DNA of 64,000 nucleotides from NCBI RefSeq assembly GCF_011395035.1, contig NZ_CP024768.1, forward strand, positions 3,385,865 through 3,449,864. The letters run 5' to 3'. The notes beneath the pieces were generated by a model that was given only the letters and a program-made list of their open reading frames with translations, was not told the origin of the DNA and did no database searches. Each line of letters begins with the position of its first letter. Positions within the stretch are counted from its first letter, which is position 1. Both the position numbers and the translations under genes were made by a program. Source of the stretch: Pantoea cypripedii. GTDB taxonomy: Bacteria; Pseudomonadota; Gammaproteobacteria; Enterobacterales; Enterobacteriaceae. This document shows, piece by piece, positions 1-7,820 of the stretch.

Positions 1-248
1 CGGACGTGGCTGAACGCGTGGAAGGTTGCATGGAAAACAATGATGTGACCGGACTGCGGGAAATTATTCACAAATTACACGGCAGTGCCAGTTACAGCGG
101 CGTACCGCGCCTGAAGGCGCTGTGCCAGCAACTGGAAAAAAGCCTGCATCAGGAGAGTGATATCGCCGCGCTGGAGCCGGAACTGCTGGAACTGAGCGAC
201 GAAATGGAGAATGTGGCCCGCGAGGCACGCAAGCTGTTGCAAGCATAA
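1..248 (+). CDS. barA: BarA sensor kinase, C-terminal HPt domain (partial)
   Basis: This is the 3' end of a gene entering from the left edge; the frame is open from base 3 with no start inside the window. The roughly 81 visible residues form a histidine phosphotransfer (HPt) domain. The phosphoacceptor His lies in the motif HKLHGSASYSG, followed by the helical RLKALCQQLE and the C-terminal ELSDEMENVAREA. All of this closely matches the end of BarA, a hybrid inner-membrane sensor kinase that phosphorylates UvrY and so turns on csrB. Synteny agrees: in E. coli barA lies beside gudD. The csrB gene with its UvrY box is also in this window (about 11.1-11.6 kb). Only the HPt part can be judged here. 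Confidence 0.93.
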   Translation, partial: DVAERVEGCMENNDVTGLREIIHKLHGSASYSGVPRLKALCQQLEKSLHQESDIAALEPELLELSDEMENVAREARKLLQA

Positions 249-256
249 AGCGAAAA

Positions 257-343
257 TGTAGGGTGCGCATTAATGCGCACCTTATTTATCATATTGATAT
301 TACGTAATTTTTAATCATGGGCGGCATAAATGCCGCCGCTACA
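257..343. repeat. REP-like hairpin pair between barA and garK
   Basis: Two GTAG-headed palindromes face tail to tail in the barA(+)/garK(-) convergent gap. The first is GTAG at 258-261 followed by a perfect 20-bp palindrome (262-281). The second is the palindrome GGCGGCATAAATGCCGCC at 320-337 with a terminal CTAC at 339-342. The stems differ in sequence from the other REP copies in the window but keep the same head and geometry. The pair probably also acts as a bidirectional transcription terminator. Confidence 0.6.
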
Positions 344-1478
344 GATGTTGTCCGGCCTTAAGGGTCGCCGCCACATTACGCGCCGTCATTCGCACGTTTT
401 GCGCGGCGTTTTCCAGCGCTTCCTCCAGCGTACAGATACCAAACAGCACGCTAAACACCGCATCCAGCCCGTGTTCATGCACCACGCCGACATCGGCCGT
501 CAGGCTACCGGCAATGCCGATCACCGGCTTGTTAAACTGTTTCGCCACCTGCGCAACACCGATTGGCACCTTACCGTTGATGGTCTGGCTATCGATGCGC
601 CCTTCCCCGGTAATCACCAGGTCGGCATCCTTCACCTGTTCAGCTAAGCCCAACGCTTCGGTGACAATTTCAATGCCGCGCCGTAACTCGGCCTGGCAAA
701 ACGCATGCAAAGCTGCGCCCATGCCGCCAGCCGCCCCCCCCCCTGCGATATGCAGCACATCAATATCCAGATCACGATGGATAATGTCGGCATAGTGCGC
801 CAGCGCCTGATCCAGCTGCTGCACCAGCTCCGGCGTCGCCCCCTTCTGCGGACCAAAAATCGCCGAAGCGCCTTTTTCCCCGGTCAGTGGGTTGGTGACA
901 TCGCAGGCAACTTCAAAACGACACTGCCGGATGCGCGCATCTAAATGATCGATTTCAATCCGCGCCAGCTGCGGCAACGCTCCCCCGCCGTAAGCGATTT
1001 CGTTACCGTGTGAATCCAGCAAACGTGCGCCAAGCGCTTGCATCATGCCGGAACCACCGTCGTTGGTGGCGCTGCCGCCAATACCAATGATGATGTGCCC
1101 AACCCCTCTGTCCAGCGCGTTTTTGATCAGCTCCCCGGTACCAAATGAGGTGGTGATCAGCGGGTCGCGGCGTGACGCAGGAACCAGCTCCAGGCCACTG
1201 GCGGCCGCCATTTCAATAAAGGCAGTACGCGTGTCGCCAGATAAACCGTAAAACGCATCAACAGGCTCCCCCAGCGGTCCGGTGACCGTCAGCCTGACAA
1301 TACTTCCCTGCGTTGCCGCCACCATCGCTTCTACCGTGCCTTCACCACCGTCGGCAACCGGTATTTTTACGTAGTCAGCTTCAGGGAAGATGTCGCGGAA
1401 TCCCGCTTCAATCGCTGAAGCCACTTCCAGGGCGGATAAACTCTCTTTATATGAATCCGGTGCGATAACGATTTTCAT
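339..1478 (-). CDS. garK: Glycerate 2-kinase
   Basis: GarK phosphorylates D-glycerate to 2-phosphoglycerate, the last step of galactarate and glucarate breakdown, feeding glycolysis. The 379-residue protein begins MKIVIAPDSYKESLSA, as GarK/GlxK do, and carries DGGEGT (about 43-48) and the glycine-rich GIGGSATNDGG segment of the glycerate kinase type-1 family. The ATG at 1478 is chosen by homology; an in-frame TTG two codons upstream is less likely. It is the last gene of the minus-strand gudP-gudX-gudD-garL-garR-garK operon, 86 bp after garR, and an intercistronic hairpin in that gap may set its expression. GlxK of the glyoxylate pathway is a close paralogue, but the operon context favours GarK. 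Confidence 0.93.
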   Translation of the reverse strand: MKIVIAPDSYKESLSALEVASAIEAGFRDIFPEADYVKIPVADGGEGTVEAMVAATQGSIVRLTVTGPLGEPVDAFYGLSGDTRTAFIEMAAASGLELVPASRRDPLITTSFGTGELIKNALDRGVGHIIIGIGGSATNDGGSGMMQALGARLLDSHGNEIAYGGGALPQLARIEIDHLDARIRQCRFEVACDVTNPLTGEKGASAIFGPQKGATPELVQQLDQALAHYADIIHRDLDIDVLHIAGGGAAGGMGAALHAFCQAELRRGIEIVTEALGLAEQVKDADLVITGEGRIDSQTINGKVPIGVAQVAKQFNKPVIGIAGSLTADVGVVHEHGLDAVFSVLFGICTLEEALENAAQNVRMTARNVAATLKAGQHL

Positions 1479-1500
1479 AGGCAATCCGAGCGCGGTTGAT

Positions 1501-1558
1501 GACGGAAATCCGTCCTGCTAAGGCAACCAGGCCGTCCGGTATCAGTCGATACCGGACG
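1501..1558 (-). promoter_or_regulatory. Intercistronic stem-loops between garR and garK
   Basis: A perfect 11-bp stem (1533-1543 with 1548-1558, loop AGTC) is followed in the transcript by a smaller hairpin, GACGG-aaat-CCGTC (1501-1514). No T-run follows on the minus strand, so this is not a classic terminator. It more likely stabilises the upstream mRNA or reduces read-through into garK. The role is inferred; the structure is visible. Confidence 0.55.
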
Positions 1559-1564
1559 TGCGAG

Positions 1565-2449
1565 TTACCGGGTAATCTCAACTTTCGCCAATTTTTCATA
1601 ATAGCAGGCCAGCGCGCTATGGTCGGCAGTGCCCAGACCATCCACCTTCAGCGCCTGCATCATCTCCATCACCGCAGCGGTGAGCGGCAGATGTGCACCG
1701 ATGCCATGCGAGGTATCCAGCGCGTTTGCCAGATCCTTGATATGCAGATCAATACGGAAACCAGGCTTGAAGTTACGATCCAGCACCATCGGCGCTTTGG
1801 CATCCAGCACCGTGCTGCCGGCCAGGCCGCCACGAATCGCCTGATAAACCAGCTCCGGGTCCACGCCCGCTTTGGTTGCCAGCGACAACGCTTCGGACAT
1901 CGCAGCAATGTTCAACGCCACAATCACCTGATTCGCCAGCTTGGTGACGTTACCCGCACCAATATCACCGGTATGTACCACTGAACCCGCCATCGCTTTC
2001 ATGATGTCGTAGCATTGGTCAAACACCGCTTTATCACCACCCACCATCACTGACAGCGTGCCTTCGATAGCTTTTGGCTCGCCACCGCTGACCGGCGCAT
2101 CCAGCATTTTGATGCCTTTCTCTGCCAGCGCCGCATGCACTTCACGGCTGGCCAGCGGTGCGATAGAACTCATGTCGATCACGATCAGGCCCGGTTTCGC
2201 ACCATCGATGATGCCATTTTCGCCCAGGCACACTTCTTTCACCTGCGGCGAGTTCGGCACCATGGTGATAACCACATCAACCTGCTGCGCGACTTCTTTC
2301 GCCGTCTTCGCGCTGGTTGCCCCCAGCTCGATCAACTCCGCCTCGCTCGACGCGTTGTTGTCACGTACCACCAGCGAATAACCCGCTTTCAGCAGGTTTT
2401 TACTCATCGGTTTGCCCATGATGCCCAGGCCGATAAATCCAATTTTCAT
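1565..2449 (-). CDS. garR: 2-hydroxy-3-oxopropionate (tartronate semialdehyde) reductase
   Basis: GarR reduces tartronate semialdehyde, released by GarL, to D-glycerate using NAD(P)H in the cytoplasm. The 294 residues match the beta-hydroxyacid dehydrogenase family. An N-terminal Rossmann motif GLGIMG lies at 7-12, the substrate loop DAPVSGGEPKA at about 117-127, and the catalytic Lys at 170 in GAGNVTKLANQ. It lies 20 bp after garL and upstream of garK, in metabolic order. GlxR is the alternative paralogue, but the neighbours garL, gudD and gudP make GarR the sensible name. Confidence 0.95.
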   Translation of the reverse strand: MKIGFIGLGIMGKPMSKNLLKAGYSLVVRDNNASSEAELIELGATSAKTAKEVAQQVDVVITMVPNSPQVKEVCLGENGIIDGAKPGLIVIDMSSIAPLASREVHAALAEKGIKMLDAPVSGGEPKAIEGTLSVMVGGDKAVFDQCYDIMKAMAGSVVHTGDIGAGNVTKLANQVIVALNIAAMSEALSLATKAGVDPELVYQAIRGGLAGSTVLDAKAPMVLDRNFKPGFRIDLHIKDLANALDTSHGIGAHLPLTAAVMEMMQALKVDGLGTADHSALACYYEKLAKVEITR

Positions 2450-2469
2450 GACGTTTGCCTTTTGGTCAG

Positions 2470-3240
2470 TTACTTCTTAAATTTGTCGCACAGCGCCTGA
2501 GTGGCGTTGCGGAAAACACCCAGATCGCTGCCGACGGCAACAAAGCTGGCTCCCCATTCCAGATAACGACGCGCGTCAGCTTCAACCGGGGCCAGAATGC
2601 CGCTCGGTTTACCGGCTGCTTTGGCGCGCTCAAAAATATATTTGATGACTTTCAACACTTCCGGGTGGGCAGGCTGGCCGAGATAGCCCAGCGCGGCTGA
2701 GAGGTCACCCGGACCAACAAAAATGCCGTCCACGCCGTCAACGGCGGCGATCGCATCAATGTTGTCTACCGCTTGCTGGGATTCGATCTGCACCAGTACC
2801 GTGATGTTGTCGTTAATAGTGGCGTTATAGTCCGGCAGCGTGCCGTACATGTTGCTACGATGCGAAACCGATACACCGCGAATACCGGCGGCCGGATAGC
2901 GGGTTGAGGCCACGGCACGCGTCGCCTCTTCGGCGGTTTCCACAAACGGGATCAGGAAGTTGTAAAAGCCAATATCCAGCAGACGCTTGATGATGATCGG
3001 CTCGTTGCACGGCGGACGTACCACCGGCGCACTGTGGCTGCCCTTCAGCGCCATCAATTGCGGAATGAAGGTGGTGATATCGTTCGGAGCGTGTTCACCG
3101 TCCAGTACCAGCCAGTCAAATCCTGCCAGGCCCAGTACTTCGGTGGTGATCGGATTGGCCAGTGCGCACCAGCTGCCAATCAGGGTTTCTCCTGCCAGCA
3201 AGCGGCGACGAAAAGCATTCGGCCAGGCTGTATTACTCAT
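2470..3240 (-). CDS. garL: 5-keto-4-deoxy-D-glucarate aldolase
   Basis: GarL cleaves 5-keto-4-deoxy-D-glucarate (and 2-keto-3-deoxyglucarate) to pyruvate and tartronate semialdehyde. It is a class II, metal-dependent aldolase of the HpcH/HpaI family. From the ATG at 3240 the protein is 256 residues, the E. coli length. The catalytic-base His50 lies in LDGEHAPND, and the metal ligands Glu153 (VQIESQ) and Asp179 (GPGDLSAALG) are present. A good ribosome site (AGGAG) precedes this ATG; the frame stays open upstream to 3375, but the extra residues do not belong to the family. The gap to gudD is 25 bp. Confidence 0.95.
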   Translation of the reverse strand: MSNTAWPNAFRRRLLAGETLIGSWCALANPITTEVLGLAGFDWLVLDGEHAPNDITTFIPQLMALKGSHSAPVVRPPCNEPIIIKRLLDIGFYNFLIPFVETAEEATRAVASTRYPAAGIRGVSVSHRSNMYGTLPDYNATINDNITVLVQIESQQAVDNIDAIAAVDGVDGIFVGPGDLSAALGYLGQPAHPEVLKVIKYIFERAKAAGKPSGILAPVEADARRYLEWGASFVAVGSDLGVFRNATQALCDKFKK

Positions 3241-3265
3241 TCTCTTGACTCCTGTAACGGAAAAA

Positions 3266-4597
3266 TTAGCGCACCAGACATGGGCGTTTGTTATCAAAGG
3301 TCCAGTTGGGCACAAGGAATTGCATCGCCTGAGCGTCATCACGCGCGCCCAGACCGTGTTTCTGATACAGCGCATTGGCCTGCATCACCTGATCCATATC
3401 CAGCTCCACGCCGAGACCCGGTTTCTGCGGCACCTGCACCATGCCACCTTTGATCTGCAACGGTTCTTTGGTCAGCCGCTGATTGCCTTCCTGCCAGATC
3501 CAGTGGGTATCGATGGCGGTAATCGCGCCCGGTGCAGCGGCCGCCACATGGGTGAACATCGCCAGTGAGATGTCAAAGTGGTTGTTGGAGTGCGAACCCC
3601 AGGTCAGGCCAAAGTCATGACACATCTGCGCCACGCGCACTGAGCCCTGCATGGTCCAGAAATGCGGATCGGCCAGTGGGATATCCACGGATTGCAGCGA
3701 CAGGGTATGCCCCATCTGACGCCAGTCAGTGGCAATCATATTGGTGGCGGTCGGCATGCCGGTGGCGCGGCGGAACTCCGCCATCACTTCACGGCCCGAG
3801 TACCCCTGTTCAGCACCGCACGGATCTTCTGCATAGGCCAGCACCCCGTTCAGCTGTTTACCCAGCAAAATCGCTTCATTCAGCGACCAGGCACCGTTGG
3901 GATCGAGCGTAATACGCGCCTGCGGGAAACGCTTCGCCAGCGCGGTGACAGCCTCGGCCTCTTCGCCGCCACGCAGCACGCCGCCTTTCAGTTTGAAATC
4001 ATTGAAGCCGTATTTTTCATAGGCGGCCTCAGCCAGACGGACCACTGTGTCCGGCGTTAACGCCTCTTCATGGCGCAGGCGATACCAGTCGCATTTATCA
4101 TTCTCCTGGCTCTGGTACGGCAGCGCGGTTTTCCTGCGGTCGCCGACGTAGAACAGATAACCGAGCATTTCTACGCGGTCACGCTGCTGACCCTCGCCCA
4201 GCAGTGACGCCACATTGACGCCCAGATGCTGGCCCAGCAGATCGAGCAACGCCGCTTCGATGCCGGTCACCACATGGATGGTGGTGCGCAGATCAAAGGT
4301 CTGGGAGCCGCGTCCACTGGAATCACGGTCAGCAAAGGTGCTGCGCACCAGATTCAGAATATTTTTGTACTCACCAATGGTTTGCTGCACCACCAGCGCG
4401 GCGGCATCTTCCAGCGTCTGACGAATCTTCTCACCGCCCGGGATCTCCCCAACCCCGGTATGGCCCGCATTGTCTTTAATAATGACGATGTTACGGGTGA
4501 AGAAAGGCGCATGCGCACCGCTCAGGTTGAGCAGCATGCTGTCGTAACCGGCCACCGGGATGACCTGCATGGATGTGATTTTCGGTGTCTGACTCAT
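3266..4597 (-). CDS. gudD: D-glucarate dehydratase
   Basis: GudD dehydrates D-glucarate (and L-idarate) to 5-keto-4-deoxy-D-glucarate. It is a 443-residue enolase-superfamily enzyme. The active-site set is present: Lys202/Lys204 in FKLKGG, metal ligands Asp232, Asn234 and Glu257 (DPNGAW, AEDPCG), Asn286 in TNMIATD, and His336 in SHSNNH with Asp310. The start at 4597 has AGGAGC upstream and gives the family length; the frame is open to 4759 but that stretch lies inside gudX. The gap after gudX is 10 bp, so translation is probably coupled. Comparison with gudX shows that this copy, not its paralogue, carries the true GudD signature. Confidence 0.96.
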   Translation of the reverse strand: MSQTPKITSMQVIPVAGYDSMLLNLSGAHAPFFTRNIVIIKDNAGHTGVGEIPGGEKIRQTLEDAAALVVQQTIGEYKNILNLVRSTFADRDSSGRGSQTFDLRTTIHVVTGIEAALLDLLGQHLGVNVASLLGEGQQRDRVEMLGYLFYVGDRRKTALPYQSQENDKCDWYRLRHEEALTPDTVVRLAEAAYEKYGFNDFKLKGGVLRGGEEAEAVTALAKRFPQARITLDPNGAWSLNEAILLGKQLNGVLAYAEDPCGAEQGYSGREVMAEFRRATGMPTATNMIATDWRQMGHTLSLQSVDIPLADPHFWTMQGSVRVAQMCHDFGLTWGSHSNNHFDISLAMFTHVAAAAPGAITAIDTHWIWQEGNQRLTKEPLQIKGGMVQVPQKPGLGVELDMDQVMQANALYQKHGLGARDDAQAMQFLVPNWTFDNKRPCLVR

Positions 4598-4607
4598 TTC
4601 CTGCTCC

Positions 4608-5954
4608 TTATGCGTTGCCGCGACCGAAGGCCGGGCGCTTACGGTCGAACGACCAACCGGGAACCAGATATTGCATTGCCGTGGCGTCATTACGTGCGCC
4701 TGCCGGCAGCGATTTGTACAGCGCATTAGCCTGTTGCAGACGATCCCAGTCCAGCTCAATGCCGAGGCCAGGCTTATCCGGGACGGCGATCTTGCCGTTA
4801 CGGATTTGCAGCGGTTCTTTGGTCAGGCGCTGGTCGCCCTCCTGCCAGATCCAGTGGGTATCAATGGCAGTCGGTTTACCCGGCGCCGCTGCGCCCACAT
4901 GGGTGAACATCGCCAGTGAAATGTCGAAGTGGTTATTGGAATGGCAGCCCCAGGTCAGGCCCCAGTCGTCACATAATTGCGCGACGCGCACCGCCCCGCT
5001 TAGCGTCCAGAAATGCGGATCGGCCAGCGGGATATCGACAGAGTTAAGCATCACCGCGTGGTTCATTTCACGCCAGTTGGTGGCGATCATATTGGTGGCG
5101 ACCGGCAAACCGGTGGCACGACGGAACTCCGCCATCACTTCGCGACCGGAGTAGCCCTGCTCGGCACCGCATGGGTCTTCCGCATAAGTCAGCACGTCTC
5201 CCATGCCTTTACACAGGCCAATCGCTTCGTCGAGCAGCCAGGCGCCGTTGGGGTCGACCGTGATGCGCGCATCCGGGAAGCGTTTTTTCAATGCCGCCGC
5301 CGAGGCAATTTCCTGTTCACCTGGCAGTACACCGCCCTTCAGTTTGAAATCTTTAAAACCGTATTTGTCCTGCGCCGCTTCAGCCAGACGCACCACCGCT
5401 TCGGGGGTCAGCGCCTCCTGATGCCGCAGGTGATACCAGTCATGGCTGGCCCCTGCGCCGCTCAGGTAAGGCAAATCGGTTTTACGCCGATCGCCGATAT
5501 AGAACAGGTATCCCAGCACCGTCACTTCATCACGCTGCTGACCGGGACCCAGCAGCTCCGCCACCGGGACGCCGAGGCACTGCCCCAGCAAATCAAGCAG
5601 CGCGGCCTCCAGCGCGGCCACCGCATTAACGCGCAGTTCGAAGGTCCACGCGCCTTTGCCAAAGGTATCAAAATCAGCGGTCTGATTACCTTTGTGCACC
5701 TGCTGCACCAGCCGATTCATGCGCGCCACCTGCTGACCTTTCACCTGCGGAATGGCCTCGACCAGCGTCTGATAAATGGTTTCGCCACCCGGCGCTTCAC
5801 CGACGCCGGTATGCCCGGCGCTGTCCGTCAGCACCACGATGTTGCGGGTGAAACAGGCGCTGTGCGCGCCGCCGATATTGAGCAACATGCTGTCGTAACC
5901 GGCAACCGGGATCACCTGCATATCAGTAATCACCGGCGTACTTTGCGTATTCAT
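4608..5954 (-). CDS. gudX: Glucarate dehydratase-related protein GudX
   Basis: This 448-residue paralogue of GudD has the same enolase-superfamily fold and keeps KLKGG, DPNGAW, AEDPCG and HSNNHFD. It differs around the active site: TNMIATN replaces TNMIATD and CHSNNH replaces SHSNNH, as in E. coli GudX. E. coli GudX is reported to be a poor glucarate dehydratase and may assist GudD or act on a related diacid; that is known of the family, not shown here. The order gudP-gudX-gudD is conserved, with 9 bp to gudP and 10 bp to gudD. Confidence 0.94.
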   Translation of the reverse strand: MNTQSTPVITDMQVIPVAGYDSMLLNIGGAHSACFTRNIVVLTDSAGHTGVGEAPGGETIYQTLVEAIPQVKGQQVARMNRLVQQVHKGNQTADFDTFGKGAWTFELRVNAVAALEAALLDLLGQCLGVPVAELLGPGQQRDEVTVLGYLFYIGDRRKTDLPYLSGAGASHDWYHLRHQEALTPEAVVRLAEAAQDKYGFKDFKLKGGVLPGEQEIASAAALKKRFPDARITVDPNGAWLLDEAIGLCKGMGDVLTYAEDPCGAEQGYSGREVMAEFRRATGLPVATNMIATNWREMNHAVMLNSVDIPLADPHFWTLSGAVRVAQLCDDWGLTWGCHSNNHFDISLAMFTHVGAAAPGKPTAIDTHWIWQEGDQRLTKEPLQIRNGKIAVPDKPGLGIELDWDRLQQANALYKSLPAGARNDATAMQYLVPGWSFDRKRPAFGRGNA

Positions 5955-5963
5955 GCTCTGTCC

Positions 5964-7310
5964 TTATGCCCGATGTTTCAATTCGATACGTTTGATATCC
6001 CCGGCAATCACCAGGAAACTGAACGCGGCGACGAAGGCGTGGATACCGACATAAATCAGTGCCCATTCGAACGAACCGCTGGTGGCAATGATGTAGCCAA
6101 TGGCAATCGGCGTCACAATGCCGGAGAAGTTACCGAACATGTTGAACAGACCGCCGCTCAGGCCACTGATCTCTTTCGGTGCGGTATCCGCCATCACCGC
6201 CCAGCCCAGCGCGCCGATGCCTTTACCAAAGAAGGCCAGCGCCATCACGAACACCACAACCCATTCGGTATCGACGTAGTTACACATCACCATGCTGATC
6301 GACATCAGCATGCCGACCACAATCGGAGTCTTACGGGCAATATTCAGGGAGCCGGTTTTGCGCATCAGGTAATCCGAGATCACCCCACCGAGTACGCCGC
6401 CGAGGAAGCCGCATATCGCCGGAATCGACGCGACAATCCCCGCCTTGAGAATTGACATCCCGCGCGCCTGCACCAGATAAACCGGGAACCAGGTAATAAA
6501 GAAGTAGGTCAGGGCGTTGACGCAGTACTGGCCGAGGTAGATACCCAGCATCATACGGGAGGTCAGCAGTTGTTTGATTTGGTAGAACTTCTCGCTCCAG
6601 CTGACTTTATGCTCGGCCTTTTTGGCGTCCATATTGATCAGCGCGCCGCCCTGCTCCATATATTCCAGCTCGGCTTTGTTCACGCCTGGATGATCGTTAG
6701 GATCGTGAATCACCTTCAGCCAGATAAAGCTAAGGATGATGCCCAGCCCACCCATGAACCAGAACACATGCGCCCAGCCCACTGCGGAGGTCAGCCAGCC
6801 CATAATCGGTGCGAAAATCACCGTGGCGAAGTATTGGGCGGAGTTAAAGATAGCTACTGCGGTGCCACGCTCCTGCGCCGGAAACCACGCAGCCACAATG
6901 CGGCTGTTGCCAGGGAAGGAAGGCGCTTCCGCCAGACCCACCAGGAAACGCAGCATGAACAACGACGCGATAATGCCGAAGCCGCTGAACAGATCGACGA
7001 AGCCTTGCAGGAAGGTAAACAGCGACCAGGTAAAGATGCTCCAGAAGTAAACGCGTTTCGAACCGAAACGGTCGAGCAACCAGCCGCCCGGGATTTGGCC
7101 GATAACATAAGCCCACGAGAACGCGGAGAAGATATACCCCAGACCAACCGAGTCGAGGCCGATATCTTTGGACATGGCGGAGCCGGCAATCGAGATCGTT
7201 GCACGGTCACCGTAGTTGAATGAGGTGACAATGAATAACATCACCACAATCCAGTAACGGGCATTGGTGCGCTTTTGCACCGCTTCCGCTGTCTGGCTAA
7301 AACTATTCAT
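5964..7310 (-). CDS. gudP: Glucarate/galactarate MFS transporter
   Basis: GudP is an inner-membrane proton symporter of the MFS anion:cation symporter (phthalate permease) family that imports D-glucarate and galactarate. The 448 residues contain about 12 hydrophobic helices. The opening RYWIVVMLFIVTSFNYGDRA is diagnostic, and the motif-A-like GGWLLDRFGSKR lies after the second helix. The ATG at 7310 has AGGAG eight bases upstream and matches the family N-terminus; the frame runs open to 7418 without support. It is the first gene of the gud-gar operon, divergent from garD. GarP is the close paralogue, but linkage to gudX and gudD supports GudP. Confidence 0.94.
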   Translation of the reverse strand: MNSFSQTAEAVQKRTNARYWIVVMLFIVTSFNYGDRATISIAGSAMSKDIGLDSVGLGYIFSAFSWAYVIGQIPGGWLLDRFGSKRVYFWSIFTWSLFTFLQGFVDLFSGFGIIASLFMLRFLVGLAEAPSFPGNSRIVAAWFPAQERGTAVAIFNSAQYFATVIFAPIMGWLTSAVGWAHVFWFMGGLGIILSFIWLKVIHDPNDHPGVNKAELEYMEQGGALINMDAKKAEHKVSWSEKFYQIKQLLTSRMMLGIYLGQYCVNALTYFFITWFPVYLVQARGMSILKAGIVASIPAICGFLGGVLGGVISDYLMRKTGSLNIARKTPIVVGMLMSISMVMCNYVDTEWVVVFVMALAFFGKGIGALGWAVMADTAPKEISGLSGGLFNMFGNFSGIVTPIAIGYIIATSGSFEWALIYVGIHAFVAAFSFLVIAGDIKRIELKHRA

Positions 7311-7466
7311 GATGCACTCCTGAAATATAGCAGACGCTACATTCACTCTGACTGCATACACATCGCGTTGGGTATCAGAATGATGTTGGGTTAAACACGG
7401 CGATTTTTTTATGGGCAATACGATGATGCGTCGTGACTCATAACCTAACGTTGGATAACGAGAGTC

Positions 7467-7495
7467 AGTATAGGAACAGCGGGAAAGCGAAACAC
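7467..7495 (-). promoter_or_regulatory. Candidate promoter of the gudP operon
   Basis: On the minus strand a TATACT -10 hexamer (7472-7467) lies 17 bp from a weak GTGTTT -35 (7495-7490). A start near 7460 would give a leader of about 150 nt before gudP. The weak -35 fits an activator-dependent promoter. No transcript data are available. Confidence 0.4.
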
Positions 7496-7628
7496 TGGAA
7501 GAAAGCCTGATGATTTAGCTACATGCAGACGTATTTTATGGCGTTTGCACATAACGCTGCGGCGTGGCTCACGGAACTGTCAAATTCCACCCCTTAGCGG
7601 TTAATTAATGCACAGCTTAGTAACGCTT

Positions 7629-7644
7629 TGTGAGTCCCTTCACT
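7629..7644. promoter_or_regulatory. CRP-binding site in the gudP-garD control region
   Basis: TGTGA-N6-TCACT matches the CRP core TGTGA-N6-TCACA at nine of ten positions. It lies between the divergent gudP and garD genes. cAMP-CRP control of hexarate catabolism fits a non-preferred carbon source. Confidence 0.65.
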
Positions 7645-7648
7645 TGCG

Positions 7649-7667
7649 TTTGGTTAAACGAACCAAA
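7649..7667. promoter_or_regulatory. Perfect inverted repeat, possible operator
   Basis: TTTGGTT and AACCAAA form a perfect 7-bp inverted repeat around a 5-bp spacer, beginning 4 bp after the CRP-like site. CdaR (SdaR) activates the gud and gar genes in E. coli, so this is a candidate CdaR site. That link is inferred from position only. Confidence 0.45.
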
Positions 7668-7706
7668 TTGAGGCAATAAAATTGCTGAAAGCCAGTCAGT
7701 TGCACA

Positions 7707-7735
7707 ATGTATCGCGCAATACCCCTGCATATACT
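7707..7735 (+). promoter_or_regulatory. Candidate garD promoter
   Basis: A TATACT -10 at 7730-7735 lies about 86 bp upstream of the garD start. The hexamer 17 bp further up (7707-7712, ATGTAT) is a poor -35, as expected for an activator-dependent promoter. The CRP-like site would lie near -105 and the inverted repeat near -84. Confidence 0.4.
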
Positions 7736-7820
7736 AAGGCTGGCAAAAAACGATGAAGTGACGGAAGCAATCAATGACACCGCGTTGCCATGCACAGCGC
7801 GATTGAATGGAAGGTGAGTA

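Noticed and set aside
5013..6455. Plus-strand frame of 480 codons
   Set aside because: It lies entirely antisense to gudX and gudP, is His/Arg-rich, and has no family features; a shadow of high-G+C coding DNA.
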